This document shows, piece by piece, positions 1 to 11,455 of a stretch of DNA of 64,000 nucleotides. The stretch lies in contig NZ_CP022161.1 of NCBI RefSeq assembly GCF_002214185.1, forward strand, positions 992,001 through 1,056,000, given 5' to 3'. Position numbers and translations under genes: made by a program. Under the pieces are notes generated by a model. It was not told the DNA's origin and made no database searches. It saw only the letters and a program-made list of their open reading frames with translations. The stretch comes from Streptomyces capitiformicae (GTDB lineage: Bacteria > Actinomycetota > Actinomycetes > Streptomycetales > Streptomycetaceae). How positions within the stretch are numbered: the first letter of the stretch is position 1; each line of letters begins with the position of its first letter.

Positions 1-122
1 ACCTGGCCCGCGGCACTCTCCGCTTCTCCCTCGGCCACACCTCCACGGAAGCCGACGTCGAGGCGGTCGCGAAGGCGATCGGCCCGGTGGTGGAACGGGC
101 CCGCAGCGCCGGCCTGACCTGA
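1..122 (+). CDS. Cysteine desulfurase, C-terminal end (partial)
   Basis: The frame open from the window edge encodes the last 39 residues of a protein and stops at 120-122. It contains RFSLGHTSTEADVE, which matches the conserved C-terminal R-[FIL]-S-[LF]-G-x-x-[ST]-T-x-E-[DE]-[DE]-[VI] segment of IscS/NifS-type PLP-dependent cysteine desulfurases. These enzymes move sulfur from cysteine to a protein persulfide. The neighbour on the same strand is mnmA, which uses that sulfur for tRNA thiolation, so the pairing supports the call. The PLP lysine and active-site cysteine lie outside the window. Confidence 0.8.
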   Translation, partial: LARGTLRFSLGHTSTEADVEAVAKAIGPVVERARSAGLT

Positions 123-178
123 GACGGCCTGACTGAGACGGCGTATCAGGACCGGGAGCCAAATGTCCGGAGACCGGA

Positions 179-889
179 TCAGGCGCTCGTCGAGCTCCCG
201 GGCGAGGCCTGGGCCGCCGCGCGCACCAGCTTCATGTACCGGTCCCAGTCCCAGCCCTCACCGGGGTCGGTGTGGTCCGTGCCCGGCACTTCGACGTGGC
301 CGATGATGTGCTCCCGGTCGAGGGGTATCTCGTACCGCGCGCATATCCGGGCCGTGAGGCGGGCCGAGGCCTCGTACATCTCGTCGGTGAAGTCCTCCGG
401 ACGGTCGACGAAGCCCTCGTGCTCGATGCCCACGCTCCGCTCGTTGTAGTCGCGGTTGCCCGCGTGGTACGCCACGTCCAGCTCCCGGATCATCTGGGTG
501 ACGTGCCCGTCCTTGCGGACGATGTAGTGCGCGGCCGCCCCGTGCTCGGGGTCCTGGAAGACCTGCACGGCGCTGTCGAAGCTGCCCTGGGTGACATGGA
601 TGATCACCATGTCCACGCCGTAGTCGTCCGGCCGGTCCGCCATCCGCCAGTTCGCGTCCGACGCCGCCACCCACCGAGCCCCGGTGTAGTCGACCTCGCC
701 GTCCTTGCGCGGCTTCTCGATGCCGGGAACCCGCCACCACGCGCGCTGCAGTTCGTCCCGGGCCACGACGGCCGTGCCGACGGCGGCCACGGCCGTACCG
801 ATCAGCAGGGCCCGCCGCCCGACGCGTCGGTCCCCGTCCTTGCCCCTGCCCTGGGAAGCGCTGTCCTCGGATGCCCTTCTGCTGCCCAC
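179..889 (-). CDS. Secreted N-acetylmuramoyl-L-alanine amidase (Amidase_2/PGRP family)
   Basis: A 236-residue protein from a GTG start. The N-terminus carries a twin-arginine-like RRALLIG followed by a hydrophobic Ala/Val stretch, suggesting export, perhaps by the Tat route. The rest is an Amidase_2 domain: VIIHVTQG (first zinc His), [10 protein letters not shown], the YHAGN and SVGIEHEG blocks, and [16 protein letters not shown] near the C-terminus, which supplies the second His and the third ligand region. The family cleaves the bond between muramic acid and L-Ala in peptidoglycan. A longer open frame continues upstream into mnmA in antisense but that part looks like shadow. The start is uncertain because no strong Shine-Dalgarno sequence is visible. 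It is divergent from mnmA, with 60 bases between the two starts. Confidence 0.85.
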   Translation of the reverse strand: MGSRRASEDSASQGRGKDGDRRVGRRALLIGTAVAAVGTAVVARDELQRAWWRVPGIEKPRKDGEVDYTGARWVAASDANWRMADRPDDYGVDMVIIHVTQGSFDSAVQVFQDPEHGAAAHYIVRKDGHVTQMIRELDVAYHAGNRDYNERSVGIEHEGFVDRPEDFTDEMYEASARLTARICARYEIPLDREHIIGHVEVPGTDHTDPGEGWDWDRYMKLVRAAAQASPGSSTSA

Positions 890-949
890 GAGATCGTCAA
901 CGGATATGCGCGGGTTCCGGTTCCCGGCGCCCCGTACCCTGGAAGGGTT

Positions 950-2080
950 ATGACTGAGATCCCGCAGCGCCCCCGCCCCCTCCGTGTCCTCGCCGCCATG
1001 TCCGGCGGGGTCGACTCCGCCGTGGCCGCCGCCCGCGCGGCGGAAGCCGGGCACGACGTGACAGGCGTCCATCTGGCGCTGTCCGCGAACCCGCAGTCGT
1101 TCCGTACGGGTGCGCGTGGCTGCTGCACCATCGAGGACTCCCGCGACGCCCGCCGCGCCGCGGACGTCATCGGCATCCCCTTCTACGTGTGGGACCTCGC
1201 CGACCGCTTCCGCGAGGACGTCGTCGAGGACTTCATCGCCGAGTACGAGGCCGGGCGCACCCCCAACCCGTGCCTGCGCTGCAACGAGAAGATCAAGTTC
1301 GCGGCCCTGCTCGACAAGGCCCTCGCCCTGGGCTTCGACGCCGTCTGCACGGGCCACTACGCCCAGGTGATCGTGAACCCGGACGGCACGCGTGAGCTGC
1401 ACCGTGCCTCCGACATGGCCAAGGACCAGTCGTACGTCCTCGGCGTGCTCGACGAGAAGCAGCTGGCCCATGCCATGTTCCCGCTCGGCGACACGGTGAC
1501 GACGAAGGACGAGATCCGCGCGGAGGCCGAGCGCAGGGGGCTGGCGGTCGCGAAGAAGCCCGACTCGCACGACATCTGCTTCATCGCCGACGGCAACACC
1601 CAGGGCTTCCTGGCCGACCGGCTGGGCAAGGCGGAGGGCGACATCGTCGACGAGGCCGGCAACGTCCTGGGCACCCACGAGGGCGCGTACGGCTACACCA
1701 TCGGCCAGCGCAAGGGCCTCCGCATCGGCACCCCCGCCCCCGACGGCAAGCCGCGCTACGTCCTCGACATCTCCCCGGTGAACAACACGGTCACCGTCGG
1801 CCCGGCCGCCGCCCTCGACGTCGACGCCCTGACGGCGATCAAGCCCCGCTGGTGCGGCGCGGCCCCCACCGGCCCCGGCACCTACACCGCCCAGCTCCGC
1901 GCCCACGGCGGCGAGACCGAGGTCACCGCGGAACTGATCGACGGCACCCTCCAGGTCCACTTCACCGAACCGGTACGCGGCGTCGCCCCCGGCCAGGCGA
2001 TCGTCCTCTACGACGACACCCGCGTGGTGGGCTCGGCGACGATCGCGTCGACGCGGCGGGCAGCGGTTCCGATCGCCTGA
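950..2080 (+). CDS. mnmA: tRNA-specific 2-thiouridylase MnmA
   Basis: A 376-residue cytoplasmic enzyme that thiolates U34 of tRNA Lys, Glu and Gln using ATP and persulfide sulfur. The PP-loop motif SGGVDS is at residues 18-23. The two catalytic cysteines are visible: C108 in [12 protein letters not shown] and C210 in DICFIADG. The sequence TGHYA and the C-terminal beta-barrel region are also present. The ATG at 950 starts the typical family N-terminus just before the PP-loop; an in-frame extension further upstream is antisense to the amidase and was rejected. The cysteine desulfurase just upstream probably supplies the sulfur. Length fits the family. Confidence 0.97.
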   Translation: MTEIPQRPRPLRVLAAMSGGVDSAVAAARAAEAGHDVTGVHLALSANPQSFRTGARGCCTIEDSRDARRAADVIGIPFYVWDLADRFREDVVEDFIAEYEAGRTPNPCLRCNEKIKFAALLDKALALGFDAVCTGHYAQVIVNPDGTRELHRASDMAKDQSYVLGVLDEKQLAHAMFPLGDTVTTKDEIRAEAERRGLAVAKKPDSHDICFIADGNTQGFLADRLGKAEGDIVDEAGNVLGTHEGAYGYTIGQRKGLRIGTPAPDGKPRYVLDISPVNNTVTVGPAAALDVDALTAIKPRWCGAAPTGPGTYTAQLRAHGGETEVTAELIDGTLQVHFTEPVRGVAPGQAIVLYDDTRVVGSATIASTRRAAVPIA

Positions 2081-2123
2081 CTGCCGCCTGTACGCCTCCT
2101 GTCGGGGGCGGGTCGGGTGAGTG

Positions 2124-2453
2124 TCAGTCGCCGACGACCTCGGTGTCGTAGAAGCACAGGTGCCCCTTGATCTCGGCGACCTCGGCCTTCGGGTCCTGGT
2201 ACGCCCAGACGAGGTCGGGGGCGTCCGGCAGCGACCAGTAGGACGCGGTGCCCTTGAACGGGCAGTAGGTGTGGTTCTCGGAGGCCGTCAGCAGTTCCAT
2301 ACGGACATCCCCTTCGGGGATGTAGTACCGCACGGGACAGCCCGTCTCGCGGAGGACCAGGGGACGGCTGCTCTCCGCGAGCACCTCGCCCTCGTGGACC
2401 ACTCGGACGTGTTCGGTGCTCTGTTCGATGGTGATGCGATGTCCATCGGTCAC
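2124..2453 (-). CDS. DUF427 family protein
   Basis: A 109-residue protein with the DUF427 pattern: a central YYIPEGDVRMELL block, then TYCPFKGTASYWSL and a C-terminal GHLCFYD. No enzymatic function is established for this small single-domain beta-rich family. The GTG start at 2453 is chosen because a strong GAGGAGG lies seven bases upstream. An in-frame extension to 2588 would run into the divergent methyltransferase gene. It converges on mnmA. Confidence 0.85.
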   Translation of the reverse strand: MTDGHRITIEQSTEHVRVVHEGEVLAESSRPLVLRETGCPVRYYIPEGDVRMELLTASENHTYCPFKGTASYWSLPDAPDLVWAYQDPKAEVAEIKGHLCFYDTEVVGD

Positions 2454-2545
2454 GATCGCCCCTCCTCGGGTAGCCGTCTCGCCGAGTACAGCGCAGGCTG
2501 CTGGTGAGTTCTTCCCTCGAGGTCGCGCAGGTCGCAGGAGGTCGC

Positions 2546-3403
2546 ATGCCAGCCGCAGATCCGGCCGGGAGCCCGGCCGGAAACCCATCCAGGGGCTCGT
2601 CCAAGAACCGTCGGAGTATCGCCCACCGGGTCCGTTACGCCGTGCGCTACCCGGAGCGTGTCCCGGCGCACGCCCACCGGGTGGCGCGGGATGCGTGGCT
2701 GCGGCTCAAGCACCGCGACCACATCGCGTACTACCGGGCCGTCATGGCGGCGGACACGGCGCGCAGCCCCGAAGCCGCCGTCGGGCACAACCCCTCCGTC
2801 GAGAAGTGGGAGCGCATCGGCCGGATGCAGTTCGACTACCTCGTACGGCACGGTCTGGAGCCCCGGCACCGGATGCTGGAGATCGGCTGCGGGAACCTGC
2901 GGGCCGGGCGGCTGTTCATCGACCATCTGGACGCCGGGCACTACTACGGGATCGACATCTCGCCGGCGATCCTCCTGGAAGCCCAGCGCACCCTCGTGCG
3001 AGAGGGTCTGCAATCCAAACTGCCGCATCTGGCGCTCGTCGCCGACCTCACCTTCGAGTTCCTGCCCGAGGGGTATTTCGACGTCGTCCACGCGCACAGC
3101 GTCTTCTCGCACTCACCGGTGCACGTCATAGAGCAGTGTTTCGCCCATGTCGGCCGCGTCCTCGCCCCCGGTGGCTTCTTCGACTTCACGTTCGGCCGCA
3201 CCGAGGGCAAGGAACACCAGGTGCTGCACGAGGACTTCTACTACCGGACCGACACCCTGGTCGAACTCGCCCGGAAGTACGGCCTGTCGGCGCGCTTCAT
3301 GGACGACTGGGAGGAGTTGCCGCACCGGCAGTCGAAGATCCGGGTGAGTGCGGTGAAGGGGAAGGACGGGCAACCGGGCTCCGATGTCAGTGCCGCCCCC
3401 TAA
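2546..3403 (+). CDS. SAM-dependent methyltransferase, class I
   Basis: A 285-residue protein with a class I methyltransferase fold. Motif I is EIGCGNLRAGR, followed by YYGIDISPA (motif II acidic residue), a variant post-II region, and GYFDVVHAHSVFSH (motif IV). The substrate cannot be told from sequence. The first ~75 residues are basic and rich in Arg/His. ATG 2546 is preferred because AGGAGG lies four bases upstream; GTG 2504 would add 14 residues. It is divergent from the DUF427 gene and followed nine bases later by the LOG-family gene, so those two may share a transcript. Confidence 0.8.
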   Translation: MPAADPAGSPAGNPSRGSSKNRRSIAHRVRYAVRYPERVPAHAHRVARDAWLRLKHRDHIAYYRAVMAADTARSPEAAVGHNPSVEKWERIGRMQFDYLVRHGLEPRHRMLEIGCGNLRAGRLFIDHLDAGHYYGIDISPAILLEAQRTLVREGLQSKLPHLALVADLTFEFLPEGYFDVVHAHSVFSHSPVHVIEQCFAHVGRVLAPGGFFDFTFGRTEGKEHQVLHEDFYYRTDTLVELARKYGLSARFMDDWEELPHRQSKIRVSAVKGKDGQPGSDVSAAP

Positions 3404-3412
3404 CGTGGACGC

Positions 3413-3952
3413 ATGAACATCTGCGTCTTCCTCTCCGCCGCCGACCTCGACGACCGTTACACGCGCCCCGCGCGGGAGTTCGCCAAGCTGATCGGCAAGG
3501 GCGGCCACACCCTTGTGTGGGGCGGCTCGGACGTAGGGCTGATGAAGGTGGTCGCCGACGGCGTGCAGGAGGCGGGCGGCAGACTGCTGGGCGTGTCGGT
3601 CGAGTTCCTCGCGGCCAAGGCGCGGCCCGGCACCGACGAGATGGTGATCGCGCGGGACCTCGCCGAGCGTAAGAAGCTGCTCCTGGAGAAGGCCGACGCC
3701 GTCGTGATCATGGTCGGCGGGACCGGCACGCTCGACGAGGCGACCGAGATCCTGGAGCAGAAGAAGCACGGCCACACCGACAAGCCGGTGGTGCTCCTCA
3801 ACACGGCGGGCTTCTACGACGGCCTGAAGGAGCAGTTCCGGCGTATGGAGGACGAGGGGTTCCTGCCGCGCCCACTCTCCGACCTGGTGTTCTTCGCGGA
3901 GGAGCCGGTGGGCGCGATGGCGTATCTGGAGGAGAGCCGGGGAGTGGCGTGA
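3413..3952 (+). CDS. LOG-family (TIGR00730) nucleotide phosphoribohydrolase-like protein
   Basis: A 179-residue Rossmann-type protein of the family once annotated as lysine decarboxylase. It has WGGSDVGLMKVVADG and the hallmark GGTGTLDEATE, equivalent to the PGGxGTxxE catalytic/nucleotide-binding motif (the first Pro is Val here). Characterised members hydrolyse N6-modified AMP to free cytokinin-type bases and ribose 5-phosphate. Whether this one acts on cytokinins is unknown. Length is typical of the family. Confidence 0.85.
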   Translation: MNICVFLSAADLDDRYTRPAREFAKLIGKGGHTLVWGGSDVGLMKVVADGVQEAGGRLLGVSVEFLAAKARPGTDEMVIARDLAERKKLLLEKADAVVIMVGGTGTLDEATEILEQKKHGHTDKPVVLLNTAGFYDGLKEQFRRMEDEGFLPRPLSDLVFFAEEPVGAMAYLEESRGVA

Positions 3953-3983
3953 CGCGGTCACCACTGATGCGAGCATGGCGGGC

Positions 3984-4673
3984 ATGGCTACTCATGTGAT
4001 CACCGGGGCCGGGTCCGGCATCGGCGCGGCCGTGGCCCGCCGTCTGTACGAGCGTGGGGACGAACTCGTCCTGCACGTGCGCGACGCGGGCCGGGCGAAG
4101 GAGCTGGCGGCCGAGTTCCCCGGCGCGAAGACCCTGGTCGGCGACCTCGCCGACCCCGACAAGCTGTCCTGGGCCTTCTCCCACCAGACCCTGCCCGACC
4201 GGGTGGACTCGTTGCTGCACATCGCGGGCGTGGTCGACCTCGGGCCGGTCGGTGAGCTGACGCCCAAGTCCTGGCGCCACCAGCTCAACGTCAACCTCAT
4301 CGCCCCCGCCGAGCTGACTCGGCACTTCCTGCCCCAACTCCGGGCTGCCCGTGGGCACGTGGTCTTCGTCAACTCCGGCGCCGGTCTCAACGCCCACGCC
4401 GACTGGGCCGCCTATGCCGCCTCCAAGCACGGTCTGAAGGCCCTCGCGGACTCCCTCCGCCACGAGGAGCACGGCAACGGCGTCCGCGTCACGACCGTGT
4501 ACCCCGGCCGCACCGCCAGCCCCATGCAGGCCAAGGTCCACCAGCAGGAGGGCAAGGAGTACGACCCGTCGAGGTGGATCAGCCCGGAGTCGGTCGCCAC
4601 CACGATCCTGATGGCGCTGGATCTGCCGAGGGACGCGGAGGTCAACGACCTGACGGTCCGCCCGGGTCGGTAA
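3984..4673 (+). CDS. Short-chain dehydrogenase/reductase (SDR)
   Basis: A 229-residue classical SDR. The cofactor motif is TGAGSGIG at the N-terminus. NAG is replaced by IAGVV. The catalytic Ser is in FVNSGAG, and Tyr and Lys are in YAASKHGLKAL, followed by the usual PGRT loop. It probably reduces or oxidises a small carbonyl/alcohol substrate with NAD(P)H; the substrate is unknown. ATG 3984 gives the typical short N-terminus; ATG 3975 is an equally possible start three codons upstream. It is followed by a repeat-rich gap. Confidence 0.88.
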   Translation: MATHVITGAGSGIGAAVARRLYERGDELVLHVRDAGRAKELAAEFPGAKTLVGDLADPDKLSWAFSHQTLPDRVDSLLHIAGVVDLGPVGELTPKSWRHQLNVNLIAPAELTRHFLPQLRAARGHVVFVNSGAGLNAHADWAAYAASKHGLKALADSLRHEEHGNGVRVTTVYPGRTASPMQAKVHQQEGKEYDPSRWISPESVATTILMALDLPRDAEVNDLTVRPGR

Positions 4674-4689
4674 CTTTCTTTCGTCTGCT

Positions 4690-4885
4690 GGTGAGTGGGG
4701 GCTTGTCGCGCCCACGCGGCGGAGCCGCAAATCGACACAGCCCCGCGCCCCTGAAAAGCAGGGGCTGCGCCCCATGCCTTTCGGCCCGCAGGGCCGTGTC
4801 TTTCAGGGGCGCGGGGAACTGCGCGACAAGCCACAACCCGCCCGCACCCGCCCCACAAACCGCGCTTCCCGAGCTCTGAAGCGCC
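4690..4885. repeat. Streptomyces GC-rich intergenic palindrome, copy R1
   Basis: Between the SDR gene and the MetE-like gene. The arms at 4741-4756 and 4801-4816 are perfect 16-base inverted repeats (CCCCGCGCCCCTGAAA and its complement). The flank 4709-4740 (GTCGCGCCCACGCGGCGGAG then GCCGCAAATCGACACA) recurs in reverse complement after serA in copy R4. The unit ends with CCGAGCTCT, as copies R2 and R4 also do. It could serve as a bidirectional terminator. No gene is seen here. Confidence 0.8.
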
Positions 4886-4918
4886 CAGGCCCCCAAAGAC
4901 CTACGTAGGCTTCGGCAC

Positions 4919-5935
4919 GTGAACGAGAACTTCAGCTTCGGCGCAGCCACCGGTATCGGCTCCATGCCCGGCGGCGACGCCAGGGAGGCCGCCAAGACCA
5001 TCACGGGGACGTTCGAGTGGCCGGACGGCGGGATGCCGTATCTGCCCGAGCTGCCCGCCCGCGGCCCCGGCGCCGACATGATCGGCAGAACAGCCGGCCT
5101 GCTGGTCGAGTTGTACGCGCGCGTGGAGCCCAGTGGCTGGCGGATCGGGGACCGGCCGGGCCGGGACACCAAGCGGGCGAGGTCGTGGCTGGGCGAGGAC
5201 CTGGACGCGCTGGAGGAGTTCACGCAGGGGTACGAGGGCCCGCTCAAGGTGCAGGCCGTCGGACCGTGGACGCTCGCCGCCGCGCTGGAGCTGAAGAACG
5301 GCGAGGTGGCCCTCTCCGACCCCGGCGCCTGCCGGGACCTCGCCGGCTCACTGGCGGAAGGGTTGCGGCTGCACCTCGCCGAGGTACGGCGGCGCGTGCC
5401 CGGCGCCACCATCGTGCTTCAGCTCGACGAGCCGTCCCTCATCGCCGTACTGCGCGGGCAGGTCAAGACCGCCAGCGGCTACCGCACACACCGCGGCGTG
5501 GACCGTCAACGCGTCGAGGCCACGCTCCGGGACATCATCGGCGTCCACACCACGGAAGGGGCGGTCGTCGTCCACTCCTGCGCCCCTGACGTACCCTTCG
5601 CGCTGCTCCGCCGAGCCGGCGCCGCCGCGATCTCCTTCGACTTCTCGCTGCTCACCGAGCGTGACGACGACGCGATCGGGGAAGCCGTGGAGGGAGGCAC
5701 GAAGCTGTTCGCCGGTGTTGTGCCGACCGCGGAGGGCCCACTGTCAGACCCTGCCGGTAGCGTCATGGGTGTCAGGACGCTGTGGCGCAGGCTGGGGCTG
5801 CATCCGGGGCTTCTCGCGGACGCGGTGACGGTCACTCCGTCGTGCGGGCTCGCGGGGGTCTCCCCGGCGTACGCGCGGCAGGCGCTCGCCCACTGCGTCA
5901 AGGCGGCGAGATCTCTCGCGGACAACCCAGAGTAA
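4919..5935 (+). CDS. MetE-type (cobalamin-independent) methionine synthase domain protein
   Basis: A 338-residue protein equivalent to only the catalytic C-terminal barrel of MetE (full-length MetE is ~750 residues). It contains GIGSMP near the N-terminus, QLDEPSL, and candidate zinc ligands H219 and C221 in VVHSCAP, and C309 in TPSCGLAG, matching the H-x-C ... C set of MetE. It probably transfers a methyl group to homocysteine or a related thiol, but the methyl donor is unknown because the N-terminal folate-binding half is absent. GTG 4919 gives an N-terminus just before the GIGSMP block. ligA starts 15 bases downstream. Confidence 0.8.
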   Translation: MNENFSFGAATGIGSMPGGDAREAAKTITGTFEWPDGGMPYLPELPARGPGADMIGRTAGLLVELYARVEPSGWRIGDRPGRDTKRARSWLGEDLDALEEFTQGYEGPLKVQAVGPWTLAAALELKNGEVALSDPGACRDLAGSLAEGLRLHLAEVRRRVPGATIVLQLDEPSLIAVLRGQVKTASGYRTHRGVDRQRVEATLRDIIGVHTTEGAVVVHSCAPDVPFALLRRAGAAAISFDFSLLTERDDDAIGEAVEGGTKLFAGVVPTAEGPLSDPAGSVMGVRTLWRRLGLHPGLLADAVTVTPSCGLAGVSPAYARQALAHCVKAARSLADNPE

Positions 5936-8179
<2,244 letters not shown>

Positions 8180-8406
8180 GGGTTGAACGCCACCCGTTCG
8201 GCGCATACCAGATGCATATGGGTGGCCGGTCGCATTCGGGCAACCGTCGTCGACCGCTGCCCGAGAAAGCCTTGTGCGGCCTACTGTTGAGATGTGCGCC
8301 TGCCGTGCCCGGACGCGTGGTGGGTTTTCGGACGCGGTGCCGTTGAGGGTTGTCGGGAGCAACGGGCCGCGTGGCGTGGGCACCGCCGGCTGTGAGAGGG
8401 ACGGGA

Positions 8407-10770
8407 ATGGAACCGACCGAGAGCGTCGCCCCGGACTCGCGGCTGCGCCTGCGCCGGGTGTCCGGGGCCTGGCGATGGGGGCGTTCCCTGCTCATGGGGG
8501 GACGCCCGTTCGAGGGAACTCGAGAACGGAGCGGCGGACAGGAGACCGGCGCGGACCCTCGGGTCGGCGCCGGGTGGCCACCGGGCCGTGCGGGCGCGAG
8601 CGCACCCGGCGCCCTCCTGCCGGCGACGGTACAGCTCACCGCCGGCCCCGGAGCCGGCACCGGCGGGGCCGCACCCGTCACGGCCGCGCTCGGTGACGGC
8701 CGAGGGCACGGGCTGCCCGGCCACGACACCGAGCGGCACATGGCCTGGCCCGCACTGCCCGCCGCGATCGTCGGCCTCGCCGGCGCCATCCTGGGCGCCG
8801 GCTTCTACCGGGCCTTCGCCGGGCAGCACGCGCTCTTCCCGTCCGGCGCGGTCGGCTGGTCCCTCGCCCTGCTCACCGGCATCATCGTCGGCCACCTCGT
8901 CGCCATGGGCCGCGCCCGCTGGTGGGGCGGCACCGGCTCCGGAGCCGCCCTGACCCTCTCCGTACTGCTGCTGTACGGCTGGGTGCCGGCAGGGATGGTC
9001 AGCCTCACCGTCGTGGTCCTCGTCGGCGTCGCCCGCCGGGGCCGCTGGCGGCAGGGCGTGCTGCACGGCGCGGTCGACATCCTCGGCATCGGAGTCGGCG
9101 CGCTCGTCCTCCGCGCCTTCGGCCGCATTCCCTCCGTGGAGCGGCCCTGGGACCCCGAGAGCTGGACCATCTACTCGGCGCCCCAGGTGGCGCTCGTCGC
9201 CGTCGCCTATCTCGTGGTCACCCGCGCCCTGCTCTGGTACCTGGCCGCGCCGCGCGGCGGTGTACCCACCGTCGCCCGTACGGCCCTGGTGAGACAGGGG
9301 CTCGTCGCCGTCGCGCTGCTCGGCATCGCGCCGCTGGTCTGCGTCGTCGCCACCGCCCAGCCCCTCCTGCTGCCCCTGTTCGCCATCCCGCTCATCGCGC
9401 TCGACTCCACCCTGTGGATCGCGCGTGCCCGGGCGGAGGAACAACTGCGCGACCCGCTCACCGGACTGCCGAACCGTCAATGGCTGCTCGAACGGACCTG
9501 GACCGCCCTGGACGACGCCGAACGCATCGGGGCGAGAGCGGCACTGATGCTGATCGACCTTGATCGTTTCAGGTCCGTCAATGACACGCTCGGGCATCTC
9601 GCGGGCGACCGGCTGCTGCTGCAGATAGCTGATCGGCTGCGAGTGGCGCTGCCGCGCGGAGCGGAGGCCGCGCGGCTCGGCGGCGACGAGTTCGCCGTAC
9701 TGCTGCCCATCGCCGACTCCACGACGTCCGCGTCGCGTGTCGCCCGCAACCTCGTCGCCGCGCTCGGCTCACCGCTCGACCTCGACGGGCTCACCCTCGT
9801 CCTGGAGGCCAGCGCCGGGCTCGCCGTCTTCCCCGACCACGCGCTCGACGCGGAGGGGCTGCTGCGGCGGGCGGACGTGGCGATGTACCAGGCGAAGCGG
9901 GACCGTACCGGCGTCGAGGTCTACGAGTCCAAACGGGACTCCAACACCCCCGACCGGCTCGGACTCCTCGGTGACCTCCGGCGCGCGCTGGACGCGCAGG
10001 AGGTCGAGCTGCACTACCAGCCGAAGGTCCGCTTCGACGGGCAGGTCGCCGGCCTGGAGGCGCTCGTGCGGTGGGTGCATCCCGAGCGCGGGAAGGTACC
10101 GCCGGACGAGTTCATAGCGATCGCCGAGTCGTCCGGGCTGATGCCGCACCTCACCGAGTACGTCCTGGAGACGGCCCTCGGGCAGGTGGCACGGTGGCGG
10201 GCGCAGGGTCTGCATGTGCCGGTCGCCGTGAACGTGTCGCCGCGTGATGTCCACACCCCCGGTTTCGCCGGGGCCGTGGCCGCGCGGCTCGCCCGGCACG
10301 GGGTTCCCGCCGGGGCGTTGCAGCTCGAGATAACGGAACACGTGCTCCTGGAGGATCCGCAGCGGGCCGCGGACACCCTGGCCGGGCTGACCGGGCACGG
10401 GGTGAAGATGTCGCTCGACGACTTCGGGACCGGGTACTCGTCGCTGGTCCATCTGCGGCGGCTGCCCGTGAGCGAGCTGAAGATCGACCGGTCGTTCGTG
10501 GCGCGGCTGGCCGTCGACAACGAGGACGCGGAGATCGTGCGCTGCACGGTGGATCTCGCGCATTCCCTGGGGCTGCTCGTCGTCGCCGAGGGCGTCGAGG
10601 ACGACGAGACGTGGGAGCGGTTGCGGGACCTTGGGTGCGATGCGGTTCAGGGGTGGCTGGTCGCCGCGGCCATGCCGCCGGACGAGACGACGGCGTGGCT
10701 GCGGGCGCGGGGGTCACGGGGTTGGCAGCGGCCGGCGGCGGCGCTGCCCGCGGCGACGGCGGACGAGTAG
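8407..10770 (+). CDS. rmdB: Membrane-anchored bifunctional GGDEF-EAL protein (RmdB-like)
   Basis: A 787-residue protein. About 300 N-terminal residues hold several hydrophobic membrane segments. A GGDEF domain follows with intact GGDEF at 425-429, then an EAL domain with EAL at 551-553. The EAL catalytic signatures all look intact: EALVRW, VNVSPRD, EITE, DDFGTG, LKIDRSFV and AEGVED. There is no RxxD inhibitory site at the usual distance before GGDEF. It is expected to make and/or degrade cyclic di-GMP, the second messenger that controls Streptomyces development through BldD. Position directly after ligA matches S. coelicolor RmdB (from memory), which is reported as a phosphodiesterase. ATG 8407 is chosen; 8350 would add an atypical N-terminus. 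Confidence 0.9.
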   Translation: MEPTESVAPDSRLRLRRVSGAWRWGRSLLMGGRPFEGTRERSGGQETGADPRVGAGWPPGRAGASAPGALLPATVQLTAGPGAGTGGAAPVTAALGDGRGHGLPGHDTERHMAWPALPAAIVGLAGAILGAGFYRAFAGQHALFPSGAVGWSLALLTGIIVGHLVAMGRARWWGGTGSGAALTLSVLLLYGWVPAGMVSLTVVVLVGVARRGRWRQGVLHGAVDILGIGVGALVLRAFGRIPSVERPWDPESWTIYSAPQVALVAVAYLVVTRALLWYLAAPRGGVPTVARTALVRQGLVAVALLGIAPLVCVVATAQPLLLPLFAIPLIALDSTLWIARARAEEQLRDPLTGLPNRQWLLERTWTALDDAERIGARAALMLIDLDRFRSVNDTLGHLAGDRLLLQIADRLRVALPRGAEAARLGGDEFAVLLPIADSTTSASRVARNLVAALGSPLDLDGLTLVLEASAGLAVFPDHALDAEGLLRRADVAMYQAKRDRTGVEVYESKRDSNTPDRLGLLGDLRRALDAQEVELHYQPKVRFDGQVAGLEALVRWVHPERGKVPPDEFIAIAESSGLMPHLTEYVLETALGQVARWRAQGLHVPVAVNVSPRDVHTPGFAGAVAARLARHGVPAGALQLEITEHVLLEDPQRAADTLAGLTGHGVKMSLDDFGTGYSSLVHLRRLPVSELKIDRSFVARLAVDNEDAEIVRCTVDLAHSLGLLVVAEGVEDDETWERLRDLGCDAVQGWLVAAAMPPDETTAWLRARGSRGWQRPAAALPAATADE

Positions 10771-10778
10771 TTTCCTCG

Positions 10779-11040
10779 CCCCGCCGCCCCTACCCGTCCC
10801 TCCCCCACTCTCGGCTCCGCTCGAGCGGGGGACCCCCATCCAGGGCTGCGCCCCTTCGACCCCCGAGGGGGCGTTTCGGGTGAGGGTCCGGTGGGGCTTG
10901 TCGCGCGGTTCCCCGCGCCCCTAAAAGCGAAAAGCACGGGGCGCAGCCCCTGCTTTTCAGGGGCGCGGGGAACCGCGCGAGCAACCACGAACCACCCGCA
11001 GCCGCCCGACAACCCTCACCTCCCGAGCTCTATGGCGCCC
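10779..11040. repeat. Composite intergenic repeat, copy R2, in the rmdB-gatC gap
   Basis: The 381-base gap between rmdB and gatC is mostly repeat. It starts with GCCGCCCCTACCCGTCCC, shared with copy R3. Next is a GGGGGACCCCC-type hairpin (10803-10837). Then comes a perfect 22-base inverted repeat with arms 10901-10922 and 10959-10980, whose left arm reads TCGCGCGGTTCCCCGCGCCC then CT. It ends in CCCGAGCTCT (11022-11031). The rest, to 11151, is the presumed gatC promoter and leader. No coding sequence is seen. Confidence 0.8.
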
Positions 11041-11151
11041 GGCTCGGCGGCGCAGCCCCAGCGCGGGGGCGAACAACCCTGGCGCGGGCAACGGCGCGCG
11101 CCCCATAGGATTGGCGCCAAACCACACACACTCACCCCAGAGGATCGCTGC

Positions 11152-11448
11152 ATGCCTGGCATCACGCGCGAGGAGGTCGCCCACCTCGCCCGGCTGGCGC
11201 GTCTGGAGCTGAAGCCCGAAGAGCTCGAACACTTCGCGGGCCAGCTGGACGACATCATCGGCGCGGTCGCCCGCGTCAGCGAGGTCGCCGACCAAGACGT
11301 CCCGCCGACCTCGCACCCGCTGCCGCTGACGAACGTCATGCGCGCGGACGAGGTCCGTCCGTCGCTCACCCCCGAGCAGGCGCTGTCCGGCGCCCCGGCC
11401 CAGGAGCAGCAGCGTTTCAAGGTGCCGCAGATCCTGGGGGAGGACTGA
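11152..11448 (+). CDS. gatC: Asp-tRNA(Asn)/Glu-tRNA(Gln) amidotransferase subunit C
   Basis: A 98-residue GatC, the small subunit that wraps around and stabilises GatA-GatB. The family signature is clear: [17 protein letters not shown] at the N-terminus and [16 protein letters not shown] near the end, finishing [10 protein letters not shown]. The ATG at 11152 follows an AGAGGA ribosome site. It is first in the gatC-gatA-small ORF-gatB run, eight bases ahead of gatA. Confidence 0.96.
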   Translation: MPGITREEVAHLARLARLELKPEELEHFAGQLDDIIGAVARVSEVADQDVPPTSHPLPLTNVMRADEVRPSLTPEQALSGAPAQEQQRFKVPQILGED

Positions 11449-11455
11449 TCACGTC

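Noticed and set aside
890..1960. Minus-strand extension of the amidase frame
   Set aside because: It is antisense to mnmA and has the low-complexity Gly/Val/Asp make-up of a GC-driven shadow frame. The protein-like part begins only at about 889.
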